Origin: Mesorhizobium sp. LMG 17147 | GTDB lineage: Bacteria > Pseudomonadota > Alphaproteobacteria > Rhizobiales > Rhizobiaceae | NCBI RefSeq assembly: GCF_024297145.1 | Contig: NZ_JANCTC010000002.1 | Span: 62,001-126,000, forward strand | Length of the DNA stretch: 64,000 nt | Direction: 5' to 3' | Part shown: positions 44,656 to 52,833 of the stretch, one piece after another | Numbering within the stretch: position 1 is the stretch's first letter | Layout: each line of letters starts with the position of its first letter | The notes under the pieces: model-generated | Seen by the model: only the letters and a program-made list of their open reading frames with translations | What the model was told of the DNA's origin: nothing | Databases searched by the model: none | Translations under genes and position numbers: made by a program

Positions 44656-45355
44656 CGGCCTGGAAATAAGGCTCTCCGCCTCGCATTGTCGGGAGCGCGC
44701 CCATATTGGCCGCGTATGACAGGCGACACATAGGGATTTCGGGCGCGAAGCGAAAGCGGAATGTGCCGAGGGCAGGCCGATTGGTCGCTTCAAAGCCAGA
44801 AAATCTGTTCCCGATTAACAGTTGGAACGAGTCTGGAACGAATCAGCGACGAATCACTGACTCTCGCCGATTCAGGTTTTGTTCACGGCTACATCTGGGT
44901 TTTCTGCCGGCATACCTCACCACATGCTGAATCACGGGAACTGGCCCGATTCATGCAAGCGGCATCCAGGCGAGCACCATGGTTAATCTTTGCCGGTGAA
45001 TGGTCGTGGGTGGCCAATCTGCTTCGCACAACATTATGAAATTATTGATCTTTCCTAACGCGCCTTAATCATTTCGAGGGAGTTTTCAGCTCTCCTCGTT
45101 AACGTTCCGCTCAAAGCCGGAACGAATCGGCGACGAATCAGAGATAGCCGAAGTTTCTTGGTTTGTTCACCGCAACATGTTGTGTTGTGAACAGCTTCTC
45201 CACCGAGAATCCACAGGCAGCCGGGCGGTTTTTGCACAGGCTGCGCAGCGGCCATTAACCTTTGCGTGCTGGTTCGGCACACACCGGCGTCATGGCCATC
45301 GGTCGGCGCACTTGCCGCATGAGGCTCAGACTCGGCCCCACGCTGAACGGCTTGT
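44656..45355. other. 700-base gene-free region with direct repeats, GANTC cluster and AT-rich core
   Basis: No plausible gene. Two related blocks of about 65 bases (44833-44899 and 45117-45181) share CTGGAACGAATCAGCGACG-like and TTGTTCACnGC segments. Ten GANTC sites lie between 44829 and 45211, with one more at 45329. The first five (44829, 44840, 44851, 44859, 44869) are spaced 8-11 bases apart. The middle (about 45028-45075) is AT-rich. Three TGTTCAC-type boxes and a TCCACA are present. It could be a CcrM-responsive control region or a replication-linked element; this is not established. Confidence 0.55.
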
Positions 45356-45940
45356 TCAAGGCACGTCCTCTCCGACGGCATAGCGCTGCAATGTAGGGCC
45401 GACGGTCTGGATGATTTCGTCGTGAGACAGGGCGACGACCGGTGGTAGGCGCAGCAGGTAACGGCACATCGCCAAACCCAGCAGCTGGCTGGAAATGAGC
45501 CCGGCCCGCCGGCCCGCATCGGCGGGATCAGCGACCGCCGCAACCAGTGGCCTCACCTGGTTGGCAAATACATCGCGCAACTTTTCGGCGGCGAATTCGT
45601 TCGACGTCGCCGACCGCAGCAGAATTGCCATGCCGGTACCGTTGGCCGGATCTTCCCAGATTTCGAGAAATCGCCTGATCAGTGTCTTGCCGATGGCGGT
45701 TCGATCGATCACCCGCAGTGCCGGCAATTTCAGGTCGACGACCGCCGCTCTGGCGAATAGCTCGTCCTTGCTGCGGAAATAGCGGATCACCATGGCCGGA
45801 TCGATCGAGGCATGGGCCGCGACGTCGCGGATGGAGGCGCCGTCATAGCCGTGCTTGGCGAACAGCAGCCTCGCGGCTTCGAGGATCTGGGCGCGGGTGC
45901 GGTCCGACTTGCTGGTTTTCTTCTGCTGATTCTCGCTCAT
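45356..45940 (-). CDS. TetR-family transcription regulator
   Basis: A 194-residue regulator. The N-terminal helix-turn-helix (about 12-58: ARAQILEAARLLFAKHGYDGASIRDVAAHASI) is clear and the C-terminal part is a ligand-binding helical domain. ATG 45940 (MSENQQKK) is chosen; ATG 45949 is possible. It is divergent from the FAD monooxygenase, whose promoter holds a palindrome, so it is the likely local repressor. Confidence 0.88.
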   Translation of the reverse strand: MSENQQKKTSKSDRTRAQILEAARLLFAKHGYDGASIRDVAAHASIDPAMVIRYFRSKDELFARAAVVDLKLPALRVIDRTAIGKTLIRRFLEIWEDPANGTGMAILLRSATSNEFAAEKLRDVFANQVRPLVAAVADPADAGRRAGLISSQLLGLAMCRYLLRLPPVVALSHDEIIQTVGPTLQRYAVGEDVP

Positions 45941-45962
45941 GAAATCCATATGCCAACGACTG

Positions 45963-46006
45963 TTGACAAATGCAATGGCTTCGGCTAGAAAGTCAACATG
46001 TGTTGA
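45963..46006 (+). promoter_or_regulatory. Promoter of the monooxygenase gene with a TetR operator candidate
   Basis: A strong -35 TTGACA (45963-45968), 17-base spacer and -10 TAGAAA (45986-45991), followed two bases later by the perfect palindrome TCAACA-TG-TGTTGA (45993-46006). A related half-site TGTTGA (45961-45966) overlaps the -35. The layout fits repression by the divergent TetR protein. Confidence 0.6.
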
Positions 46007-46022
46007 TAAATGGAGAGAGAAA

Positions 46023-47273
46023 ATGTTGCCAGATAAAACGGAAGTCCTGATTATTGGCGCCGGCCCGACCGGCTTGGCGCTGTCCATCGTGCTGCACCAG
46101 GCCGGGGTCGACCATGTTCTGATCGACAGGCTTGGGGAGGGCCTTCAGACCTCGCGGGCCGGCGTCATCCACGCTCAGACGCTGGAAGCGCTGGAGCCTC
46201 TGGGCGTCACGCAGCGGCTGAGCGAACTTGCCCTGAAGCTGCAGAATTTCGCCATCCGAGATCGCAGCCGGGCACTGCTCAAGCTCGATTTCGGAAAGCT
46301 TCCGTCGAGGCATCCCTATCTGATGATGCTGCCTCAGAATCTCACCGAGCAGGTGTTTGCCGAGCGGATTACGGCCCTGGGCGGCGTGATCCACCTCGTG
46401 GTCGAGGCCAAAGCGGTGGTTCAGGACCCTGACGGTGCGCGCGTGACGGTGGTCGAAAACGGTCGCGAGAAGATCATATCGACACGTTACGTCGTTGGCG
46501 GCGACGGCATGCACAGCCTGGTGCGCAACTCGGCCAGCATCGAGTTCGACGGTGCGGCCTATGAGGCGTCGTTCGTTCTCGCCGACGTTCGTCTCGACTG
46601 GCCGGTTGGGCCAACCGAAGTGTCGCTGTTCTTTGCGCCAGCCGGACTGGTGGTGGTGGCGCCGCTCCCAGACGGATCGTACCGCGTCGTCGCGACAATG
46701 GACGATGCACCGGAAAAACCCGCAGTCGCAGACATACAGGTGCTGCTCGACAGCCGTGGACCGACCAAAGAAAGAACCCGCGTGCTCGACCTGTCGTGGA
46801 GCTCGCGGTTTCGCGTGCATCACCGCCTGGTCCGGTCATACCGCAAGGGCCGGTTGTTCCTGATGGGCGATGCCGCGCACGTGCACAGTCCGGCGGGAGG
46901 GCAAGGCATGAATACCGGCATCGTCGACGCGGTCGTGCTTGGCCAATTGCTTGGCGACGTGGTGAACGGCGTGCGCCCCGAAGCGGAGCTCGAACTCTAT
47001 GAAACGCTGCGACGCCCGGCAGCCCAAGAGGTGCTTGACCTGGCTGGCATGATGACCGGCATGGCGCTTGCCCGCAGTCCGGTGAAGCGGTTCGTTCGCA
47101 ACCTCGTACTATCGGTGCTGAACCTCACACCATTCCTGAAGCGCCGCATCGCCTTGAAGCTGTCGGGCCTTAGCCGGGCGCCGCTTGCCCGTCTGCCGGC
47201 ACCCGCGTGCGAGGCAGGTTCAATTACCCGAACCCAGCCTGAAGCCAGCCCAGCGCTGAAGCTTGCCGCGTGA
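46023..47273 (+). CDS. FAD-dependent aromatic-type monooxygenase
   Basis: A 415-residue flavoprotein of the PHBH/PheA class: Rossmann GAGPTG (12-17), DG region (VVGGDGMHSLVRN, about 156-168) and GDAAHVHSPAGGQGMN for FAD ribityl binding (about 280-295). Such enzymes hydroxylate aromatic or polyketide substrates using NAD(P)H; the substrate here is unknown. ATG 46023 is preceded by GGAGAGAG. It is divergent from a TetR gene and convergent with phaB. Confidence 0.88.
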   Translation: MLPDKTEVLIIGAGPTGLALSIVLHQAGVDHVLIDRLGEGLQTSRAGVIHAQTLEALEPLGVTQRLSELALKLQNFAIRDRSRALLKLDFGKLPSRHPYLMMLPQNLTEQVFAERITALGGVIHLVVEAKAVVQDPDGARVTVVENGREKIISTRYVVGGDGMHSLVRNSASIEFDGAAYEASFVLADVRLDWPVGPTEVSLFFAPAGLVVVAPLPDGSYRVVATMDDAPEKPAVADIQVLLDSRGPTKERTRVLDLSWSSRFRVHHRLVRSYRKGRLFLMGDAAHVHSPAGGQGMNTGIVDAVVLGQLLGDVVNGVRPEAELELYETLRRPAAQEVLDLAGMMTGMALARSPVKRFVRNLVLSVLNLTPFLKRRIALKLSGLSRAPLARLPAPACEAGSITRTQPEASPALKLAA

Positions 47274-47288
47274 CAGCCCGGTTATCTG

Positions 47289-47316
47289 CCCGTACCTGCC
47301 GTCGGGCCGGTACGGG
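47289..47316. terminator. Hairpin between convergent monooxygenase and phaB genes
   Basis: CCCGTACC (47289-47296) and GGTACGGG (47309-47316) form a perfect 8-bp stem with a 12-base loop; no T-run. It may help end both transcripts. Confidence 0.4.
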
Positions 47317-47338
47317 GGCATCCGCGACATCCCAAGCC

Positions 47339-48064
47339 TCAGCTAATGTACTGGCCGCCATTGGCTGAAATGGTCGAGCCGGTGATGAAACCGGCATCGT
47401 CGGAAGCGAGGAAGACGACGCAGCGCGCGATCTCCTCCGGCTCGCCGAGACGGCCGACCGGGATCTGCGGGATGACACGCTCGTTGAGCACCTTCTCGTC
47501 CATCGCCTTGACCATCTCGGTGGCGATATAGCCGGGGCAGATGACGTTGACGGTGATGCCGGCGCGCGCGCCTTCCTGGGCCAGTGCCTTGGTGAAGCCG
47601 ATGTCGCCGGCCTTCGAAGCCGAATAATTGACCTGGCCGACCTGGCCTTTCTGGCCGTTGATCGAGGAGATGGTGATGATGCGGCCGAACTTGCGGTCGC
47701 GCATTCCACCCCACAACGGATGCGTCATGTTGAAGACGCCGGAAAGATTGGTGTCGAGGACCTCTTTCCATTGCTCGCGCGTCATCTTGTGGAACATCGC
47801 GTCGCGGGTGATGCCGGCATTGTTGACCAGCACCGAGACGGGACCGAGATCGGCTTCTATCTGTTTGATGCCGGCAGTGCAGGCTTCATAGTCCGCGACC
47901 GACCATTTATAGACCGGGATGCCGGTCGCTGCATTGAACTTTGCCGCCGCATCCTCATTGCCCGCGTAGTTTGCGGCCACCGAATAGCCGGCGCTCTTCA
48001 AGGCGACCGATATCGCCGCGCCGATGCCGCGCGACCCGCCTGTGACGATTGCTACCTTTGTCAT
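47339..48064 (-). CDS. phaB: Acetoacetyl-CoA reductase PhaB (PhbB)
   Basis: A 241-residue SDR enzyme that reduces acetoacetyl-CoA to (R)-3-hydroxybutyryl-CoA for PHB synthesis. The cofactor loop GGSRGIG (9-15), NNAGI, catalytic Ser in ISSINGQKGQVGQVNYSASK with Tyr and Lys, and PGYI are in place. It follows phaA on the minus strand after 103 bases. The PHB synthase gene is not in this window. Confidence 0.94.
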   Translation of the reverse strand: MTKVAIVTGGSRGIGAAISVALKSAGYSVAANYAGNEDAAAKFNAATGIPVYKWSVADYEACTAGIKQIEADLGPVSVLVNNAGITRDAMFHKMTREQWKEVLDTNLSGVFNMTHPLWGGMRDRKFGRIITISSINGQKGQVGQVNYSASKAGDIGFTKALAQEGARAGITVNVICPGYIATEMVKAMDEKVLNERVIPQIPVGRLGEPEEIARCVVFLASDDAGFITGSTISANGGQYIS

Positions 48065-48167
48065 GTGTCCTCCCGGGAAATGCAGATGACTGCGCGTTGA
48101 AGCGGTGGGGTTTGCCCTCTTTCCCTACTCGCTTTGCGGCAGTATCCTACTCGTATCGCTTATCTCA

Positions 48168-49352
48168 TCACAATGCTTCCACGCACATGGCAACGCCCAT
48201 ACCGCCGCCGATGCACAGCGTGGCAAGACCTTTCTTGGCACTTCTGCGGCGCATCTCGTAGACCAGCGTGTTGAAAATGCGGGCGCCGGAGGCGCCGACC
48301 GGATGGCCGATGGCGATGGCGCCGCCATTGACGTTGACGATCGCCGGGTCCCAGCCCATGTCCTTGTTGACGGCGCAGGCCTGCGCGGCGAAGGCCTCGT
48401 TGGCTTCGACCAGATCGAGGTCGCCGACCGACCAGCCGGCCTTGGCCAGCGCCTTGCGCGAGGAGGGGATCGGTCCCGTCCCCATGATTTGCGGGTCGAC
48501 GCCGGCGGTCGCCCAGGAAACGATACGCACCAGAGGTGTGATGCCGCGCCTTGCGGCTTCCGCTTCGGTCATCAGCACCACGGCGGCGGCGCCGTCGTTG
48601 ATGCCGGAAGCATTGGCTGCTGTTACCGTGCCTTCCTTGTCGAACGCCGGCTTGAGTTTGGTCATGGCATCGATTGTGGCGCCGTGGCGGATGTATTCAT
48701 CCTGGTCGACGACGGTGTCGCCCTTCCTGCCCTTGACTGTGAAGGCAACGATCTCGTCCTTGAATTTTCCGGCTTTCTGCGCGGCCTCGGCCTTGTTCTG
48801 GGAAGCCAGTGCGAACTGGTCCTGGTCGTCGCGGGTGATCTGGAACTGGCGAGCGACGTTCTCCGCGGTGTTGCCCATATGATAGCCGTAGAAGGCATCG
48901 GTCAGGCCGTCCTTGATCATGGTGTCGATCAGCTTGAAGTCGCCCATCTTGACGCCACCGCGCAGATGTTGCGCATGCGGAGCCATCGACATCGATTCCT
49001 GGCCGCCGGCAACGATGATCCTCGCGTCGCCCTGGGCGATCTGCTGCATGCCGAGCGCGATGGCGCGCAAGCCCGAGCCGCAGAGCTGGTTCAGGCCCCA
49101 GGAGGTAGCCTCCTGCGGCACGCCGGCGGCCATAGCCGCCTGCCGCGCCGGGTTCTGCCCTTGGGCCGCGGTCAGGATCTGGCCGAGAATGACCTCGTCC
49201 ACCTCCTTGCCCTCGACGCCGGCACGGACAAGCGCTTCCCTGACGGCGACCGCACCCAATTCATGGGCTGGCGTGTTGGCGAAGGCGCCGTTGAAGGAGC
49301 CGACAGGCGTGCGCGCTGCACTGGCAACAACGATGGCGTTGGAAGCGGACAT
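48168..49352 (-). CDS. phaA: Acetyl-CoA acetyltransferase PhaA (PhbA)
   Basis: A 394-residue thiolase condensing two acetyl-CoA. The nucleophile is Cys91 (NQLCGSGLRA); GGAIAIGHPVGASGARI and CIGGGMGVA carry the other catalytic His and Cys. The start is ATG 49352 (MSASNAIVVASAARTP). It is first in the phaA-phaB operon and divergent from phaR. A TGC-rich cluster lies between phaA and phaR. Confidence 0.95.
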   Translation of the reverse strand: MSASNAIVVASAARTPVGSFNGAFANTPAHELGAVAVREALVRAGVEGKEVDEVILGQILTAAQGQNPARQAAMAAGVPQEATSWGLNQLCGSGLRAIALGMQQIAQGDARIIVAGGQESMSMAPHAQHLRGGVKMGDFKLIDTMIKDGLTDAFYGYHMGNTAENVARQFQITRDDQDQFALASQNKAEAAQKAGKFKDEIVAFTVKGRKGDTVVDQDEYIRHGATIDAMTKLKPAFDKEGTVTAANASGINDGAAAVVLMTEAEAARRGITPLVRIVSWATAGVDPQIMGTGPIPSSRKALAKAGWSVGDLDLVEANEAFAAQACAVNKDMGWDPAIVNVNGGAIAIGHPVGASGARIFNTLVYEMRRRSAKKGLATLCIGGGMGVAMCVEAL

Positions 49353-49497
49353 GTTCTTCTCCAAGCTTTCGGGGAACGATTTCGGGTGCCGTCGGGGACT
49401 TTTCTTGCCCTTTCCACAACCCGAGTCAAACCCGAAATGGGCATGGCGTCCGACTGCCGCAAGCATGCCGCACGCCGCTGCAACGGCGGCCCGTCCG

Positions 49498-49538
49498 TGC
49501 TGCGCAGCATAAAATGTTCCCGCACTGCACAAACTGCT
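49498..49538. promoter_or_regulatory. TGC-rich palindromic cluster, candidate PhaR operator
   Basis: GCTGCGCAGC (49499-49508, perfect palindrome) and CACTGCACAAACTGC (49523-49537) lie in the 278-base gap between divergent phaA and phaR. PhaR proteins of PHB-forming bacteria are known to bind TGC-rich sites near phasin and phaR promoters. The assignment here is by pattern only. Confidence 0.45.
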
Positions 49539-49630
49539 TGGATTCATGACGCTTTTGCGCATATCCTTTAAAAAGGCGCAATCGTTACCGGCGGCTTACT
49601 TAAGCTGCCCGGTGTCCGGGGAGGATGCAG

Positions 49631-50239
49631 ATGGCCGCAAAAGACGAACCTATTGTTATCAAGAAATATGCCAATCGCCGTCTCTACAATACGGGCACCA
49701 GCACCTATGTGACGCTCGAGGATCTCGCTGAAATGGTCAAAAAAGGCGAGGACTTTACTGTCCAGGACGCCAAGACCGGTGACGACATCACGCATCCGGT
49801 GCTGACCCAGATCATCTTCGAGCTGGAGAACAAGGACGGGCAGAACATGCTGCCGATCCCGTTCCTCCGTCAGCTCATCGCCTATTACGGCGACCAGATG
49901 CAGATGATCGTGCCGAGCTTTCTCGAGCAGTCGATGCTGGCCTTCTCTAAGGAGCAGGAACGCTTTCGCGAGCAGATGAAAGATGCGCTCGGCAAGTCGC
50001 CGATGGACATGATGAAGATCGCCACGCCGATCAAGGTGCTGGAGGAGCAGACGCGGCGCAACATGGAAATGTTCCAGAACGCCATGCGGCTGTTCACACC
50101 GTTCCCGCCTGCGGGCTCTGCGCCGGCAGCAGCGCCGGCCGAACCGGCCAGGAAGGAAACACCGGAAAAACCCGACGACCTTCAGGAACTGAAGGAGCAG
50201 ATCGCCGCGATGCAGCGCAAGCTCGACACGATGTCCTGA
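49631..50239 (+). CDS. phaR: PHB synthesis regulator PhaR
   Basis: A 202-residue PhaR (AniA in Rhizobium): N-terminal DNA/PHB-binding domain (about 6-70: IVIKKYANRRLYNTGTSTYV, then LEDLAEMVKKG) and PHB accumulation regulatory domain (about 71-110), a Pro/Ala-rich linker, and a C-terminal amphipathic coil (DLQELKEQIAAMQRKLDTM). It represses PHB-associated genes until granules titrate it. The start ATG 49631 is preceded by GGGGAGG (49618-49624); an ATG at 49625 is too close to it to be used. Confidence 0.94.
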   Translation: MAAKDEPIVIKKYANRRLYNTGTSTYVTLEDLAEMVKKGEDFTVQDAKTGDDITHPVLTQIIFELENKDGQNMLPIPFLRQLIAYYGDQMQMIVPSFLEQSMLAFSKEQERFREQMKDALGKSPMDMMKIATPIKVLEEQTRRNMEMFQNAMRLFTPFPPAGSAPAAAPAEPARKETPEKPDDLQELKEQIAAMQRKLDTMS

Positions 50240-50348
50240 TTGCCGGCTGGCGAAGTGCCGGCCGAAACTTCCTTTAGCAGACCGTGTGATAAAACATCTT
50301 CGTCTCGAAAGGCGGAGATGTCATCCATGTTATGCCTCGTGGCATGCT

Positions 50349-50795
50349 CTATTTCGTGGTCACCGTCACCAGAGCGGTAACAGGTTTGCCGTCTACTAGA
50401 ATGGGCCGGTGATGATCATCGGCAAGAAGCACGCCGATTACGTGTCTGCCGGCGGCATTCGGGCAATGGCCGAAACGGGCCTTGATAAGGTCACCGCCAA
50501 AGTCGCTGTTCATGCTGTTGTACGGCTTGCCGGGGACGTTGCAGGTGTCTCCGTCGGGATCGATCTTCATATGCACGTGGCCGCATTGGCTGATTTCCCC
50601 ACACTCACCCGCAGGGAGCAGCCTGAAGTTGCTCCTGACGACGACGCCTATCGCCTTCTCAGGAGCATTGCCCAGTTCGACAACTGAACCGGCGGTCGGC
50701 CAGGCGATTTCCAGGGTGGGCCGATCCTCGGCCTCGGCAGACACGAGCGACAATAAGGAGAAAGCGAGGGCAGTCGTTGCGGTGATGCGAAACAT
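50349..50795 (-). CDS. Secreted protein of unknown function
   Basis: A 148-residue protein with a signal peptide (about 1-22, MFRITATTALAFSLLSLVSA). The mature protein has an Ig-like beta-sandwich feel, with GCH/Cys pairs (CGEISQCGHVHMKI, CNVPGKPY, GHCPN) and several His (HVH, DDHHRP), so disulfides or a metal site are possible. I do not recognise a named family. GGAGG precedes the ATG. It is divergent from a TetR gene and the shared gap carries an operator-like palindrome, so it is likely regulated by that protein. Confidence 0.72.
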   Translation of the reverse strand: MFRITATTALAFSLLSLVSAEAEDRPTLEIAWPTAGSVVELGNAPEKAIGVVVRSNFRLLPAGECGEISQCGHVHMKIDPDGDTCNVPGKPYNSMNSDFGGDLIKARFGHCPNAAGRHVIGVLLADDHHRPILVDGKPVTALVTVTTK

Positions 50796-50811
50796 GGTAA
50801 CCTCCGTTGCG

Positions 50812-50870
50812 ATGTAAACATTGATTACATACGCAGGGCTCGAACGCAAGGGAAATAATCAGTGTTTACA
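50812..50870. promoter_or_regulatory. Divergent promoter region with TetR-type operator sites
   Basis: ATGTAA-N7-TTACAT is a perfect inverted repeat at 50812-50830. A second, inverted copy of the core, TGTTTACA (50863-50870), mirrors TGTAAACA at 50813-50820. Both sit between the secreted-protein gene and the TetR gene, so they are good candidates for autorepression and target repression. Confidence 0.6.
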
Positions 50871-50896
50871 TTCCGCTCTCGTGCTATTTGGCTGAG

Positions 50897-51550
50897 ATGA
50901 CCAAGAGTACTGATTCCGACGAAGCCGGACATGCCAAGCGATACCATCACGGCAATCTTGTCGAGGCCTTGATCACGGCAACCGTGGAGATCATCGAGGA
51001 ACGGGGAGCCGAGCATGTCTCCGTACGCGAAGCCGCAAAACGTGCTGGCGTTTCACCCGGCGCACCATTCCGGCATTTTCGATCGAAAACAGCGTTGCTA
51101 ACCGCGGTCGCCGAACAAGCCATGGATCGGCTGACAGAGGCTGTTGCCAAGGCGCAGTCGAAAATCGGCAGCGCAGATCCCATTGAGGCTTTCGAAGCAA
51201 TCGGACAAGGCTATCTGGAATGGGCAATTACCAACCCCACGCATTTCCAGATCATCAGTTCCAGAACACTAATTGATTTTGAAGCGTCGGACAGCCTTCG
51301 TCATCAGAATGAGGCTATTCGGCGGAGGATGATCGACTTGCTGACGCAAGCGCAACAACACGGTCGGCTTGCTCCCGACATCGACTTTGATCATCTTGTG
51401 CTTGCCGCGCGTGCACTCGTGTATGGGTTGGCACGCATGGCGCTCGATGGTCATTTCCGGGAATGGCATCCGTCCGAGCCGCCAGCCCTGGCCGCGCAGC
51501 GGGCTCTCCGACTTTTCATGAGCCGTATGACCATTCTATCTAAAGCTTAA
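50897..51550 (+). CDS. TetR-family transcription regulator (second)
   Basis: A 217-residue regulator with a helix-turn-helix (about 17-62: NLVEALITATVEIIEERG, then REAAKRAGVSPGAPFRHFRSK) and a TetR C-terminal domain of the TetR_C_33 type (about 80-205). ATG 50897 is used; TTG 50888 is in frame. It is divergent from the secreted protein gene and convergent with the citrate-synthase-family gene at 51593. Confidence 0.88.
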   Translation: MTKSTDSDEAGHAKRYHHGNLVEALITATVEIIEERGAEHVSVREAAKRAGVSPGAPFRHFRSKTALLTAVAEQAMDRLTEAVAKAQSKIGSADPIEAFEAIGQGYLEWAITNPTHFQIISSRTLIDFEASDSLRHQNEAIRRRMIDLLTQAQQHGRLAPDIDFDHLVLAARALVYGLARMALDGHFREWHPSEPPALAAQRALRLFMSRMTILSKA

Positions 51551-51592
51551 ATCCGCCAGCACCCAAAAAAGGGCCCGGGATTGCGCCGCCAG

Positions 51593-52741
51593 CTAATGGA
51601 ACTCCGGCAGCGGTCCCTGGTAGCGGGCGCGTGGCCGGATCAGGCCGTTGCTTGTCACCTGTTCCACGGCATGCGCGGCCCAGCCGACGCTGCGGCCGAG
51701 CGCAAACAGACGGAACGGCGCATCGGACGGCAAGCGGAGGCTGCGCGTCAGCGCAGCCAAGGCGAAATCGACGTTCGGGCGCATGCCCGTTGCCGCAAAG
51801 GCCGCATCGCAAAGCCGCAGCAGCCCATCATCGACATCGATAGCGGCCAGCAAAGGTTCGGCGCGCGGATCGCCTTCGGGATAAAGCGGATGGCCAAATC
51901 CGGGCAGTGGCATGTCGTGACCGAGCCAGCGTCCGACGGCCGCCTCCGGCCCCAATCTCTGCGCATCCTCACCCAATATCATGACGGCCTCCGCGGCGGC
52001 GCCATGGCGCGGACCGGAGAGCGTGGCGAGGCCGGCAAGCAGGCAGGCCGAAACAGGTGCGCCGGTGGACGCGGCGACCCGTGCGGCGAAGGTCGATGCG
52101 TTCAATTCGTGATCGGCCAACAGTACGAGCGAGCGGCGGATCAAGTCTGCGCCGGCCGCATCGAGCGACCATCCCCGCGCCAGCCTTTCGTGCACGGCAC
52201 CGGTTCCGGGAATCGCGCCGAGCGCCTGGGCCAGGGCGGCGATGGCGCCGGCCGCATCGTGGTTGAGCGAAGCTGATCGGCGGCCGAGCGAAGGCCGGCC
52301 CTTGGCCGCCAACGCGGCCAATTCCACGAAGGCGGCTGGCCGGCCAGTTGCGCCGTTGCCGTGGCGGCTCGCCGAGACAAACGACACTGGTGCGTCAGAT
52401 GCCCAAAGCAGATTTGCCGTCTGCTCCAGTGTGGCAGCCTCGCAGAGTGCAACCGCATCCTGGCCGCGATAGACGAGGCGGCCGTGCAAAACGGTCGAGA
52501 TCGTGGTGGCTATCGCCGGCTCACCCCAGGCAATTGCACTTTCGGCGATGGCCTGGGGATTTCGGCCGCGCGCCCGGCGGCTCGCCAGCGCCGCGATGTC
52601 GTCGGCGCGATACTGGCTACGGCGTGGATCCGCCCGGTCCGGCCGCATGCCGATGCGCCCGCGGCTGACATAGGCATAGAGCGTCTGGGCGCGCACCTTG
52701 AGACGCTCCAGGGCCTCGTCCCGCGTCAGCCACTCCGTCAT
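51593..52741 (-). CDS. Citrate-synthase-family protein with N-terminal helix-turn-helix-like domain
   Basis: A 382-residue protein. The N-terminus (1-56, LTRDEALERLKVRAQTLYAYVSRGRI...RRSQYRADDI) looks like a MerR/excisionase-type helix-turn-helix. The citrate-synthase body follows, keeping the three catalytic positions His246 (GPRHGAA), His284 (GFGHPLYP) and Asp325 (NVDFALA). The usual GPLHGG loop reads GPRHGAA. The role is unknown; it could be a metabolite-sensing regulator or an enzyme with an added DNA-binding or protein-binding domain. It is divergent from the second citrate synthase gene (92 bases between start codons). Confidence 0.85.
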   Translation of the reverse strand: MTEWLTRDEALERLKVRAQTLYAYVSRGRIGMRPDRADPRRSQYRADDIAALASRRARGRNPQAIAESAIAWGEPAIATTISTVLHGRLVYRGQDAVALCEAATLEQTANLLWASDAPVSFVSASRHGNGATGRPAAFVELAALAAKGRPSLGRRSASLNHDAAGAIAALAQALGAIPGTGAVHERLARGWSLDAAGADLIRRSLVLLADHELNASTFAARVAASTGAPVSACLLAGLATLSGPRHGAAAEAVMILGEDAQRLGPEAAVGRWLGHDMPLPGFGHPLYPEGDPRAEPLLAAIDVDDGLLRLCDAAFAATGMRPNVDFALAALTRSLRLPSDAPFRLFALGRSVGWAAHAVEQVTSNGLIRPRARYQGPLPEFH

Positions 52742-52833
52742 GTCAGTCCTGTCATGTTGATTCTGTTGATCAAGATTGATGATCCAGTCGCCAACCCTTA
52801 TCTACCGCGCGGAAAGGGTCAAGGAGAAAACCA

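Noticed and set aside
41932..44733. 933-codon open frame on the plus strand opposite the SUV3-like helicase
   Set aside because: Its translation lacks recognisable motifs and is the high-GC antisense shadow of the helicase gene, which carries all expected motifs.
44656..45355. Chromosomal oriC
   Set aside because: Marker genes expected next to rhizobial oriC (hemE and neighbours) are absent and no perfect DnaA box was found here; kept only as an origin-like hypothesis.
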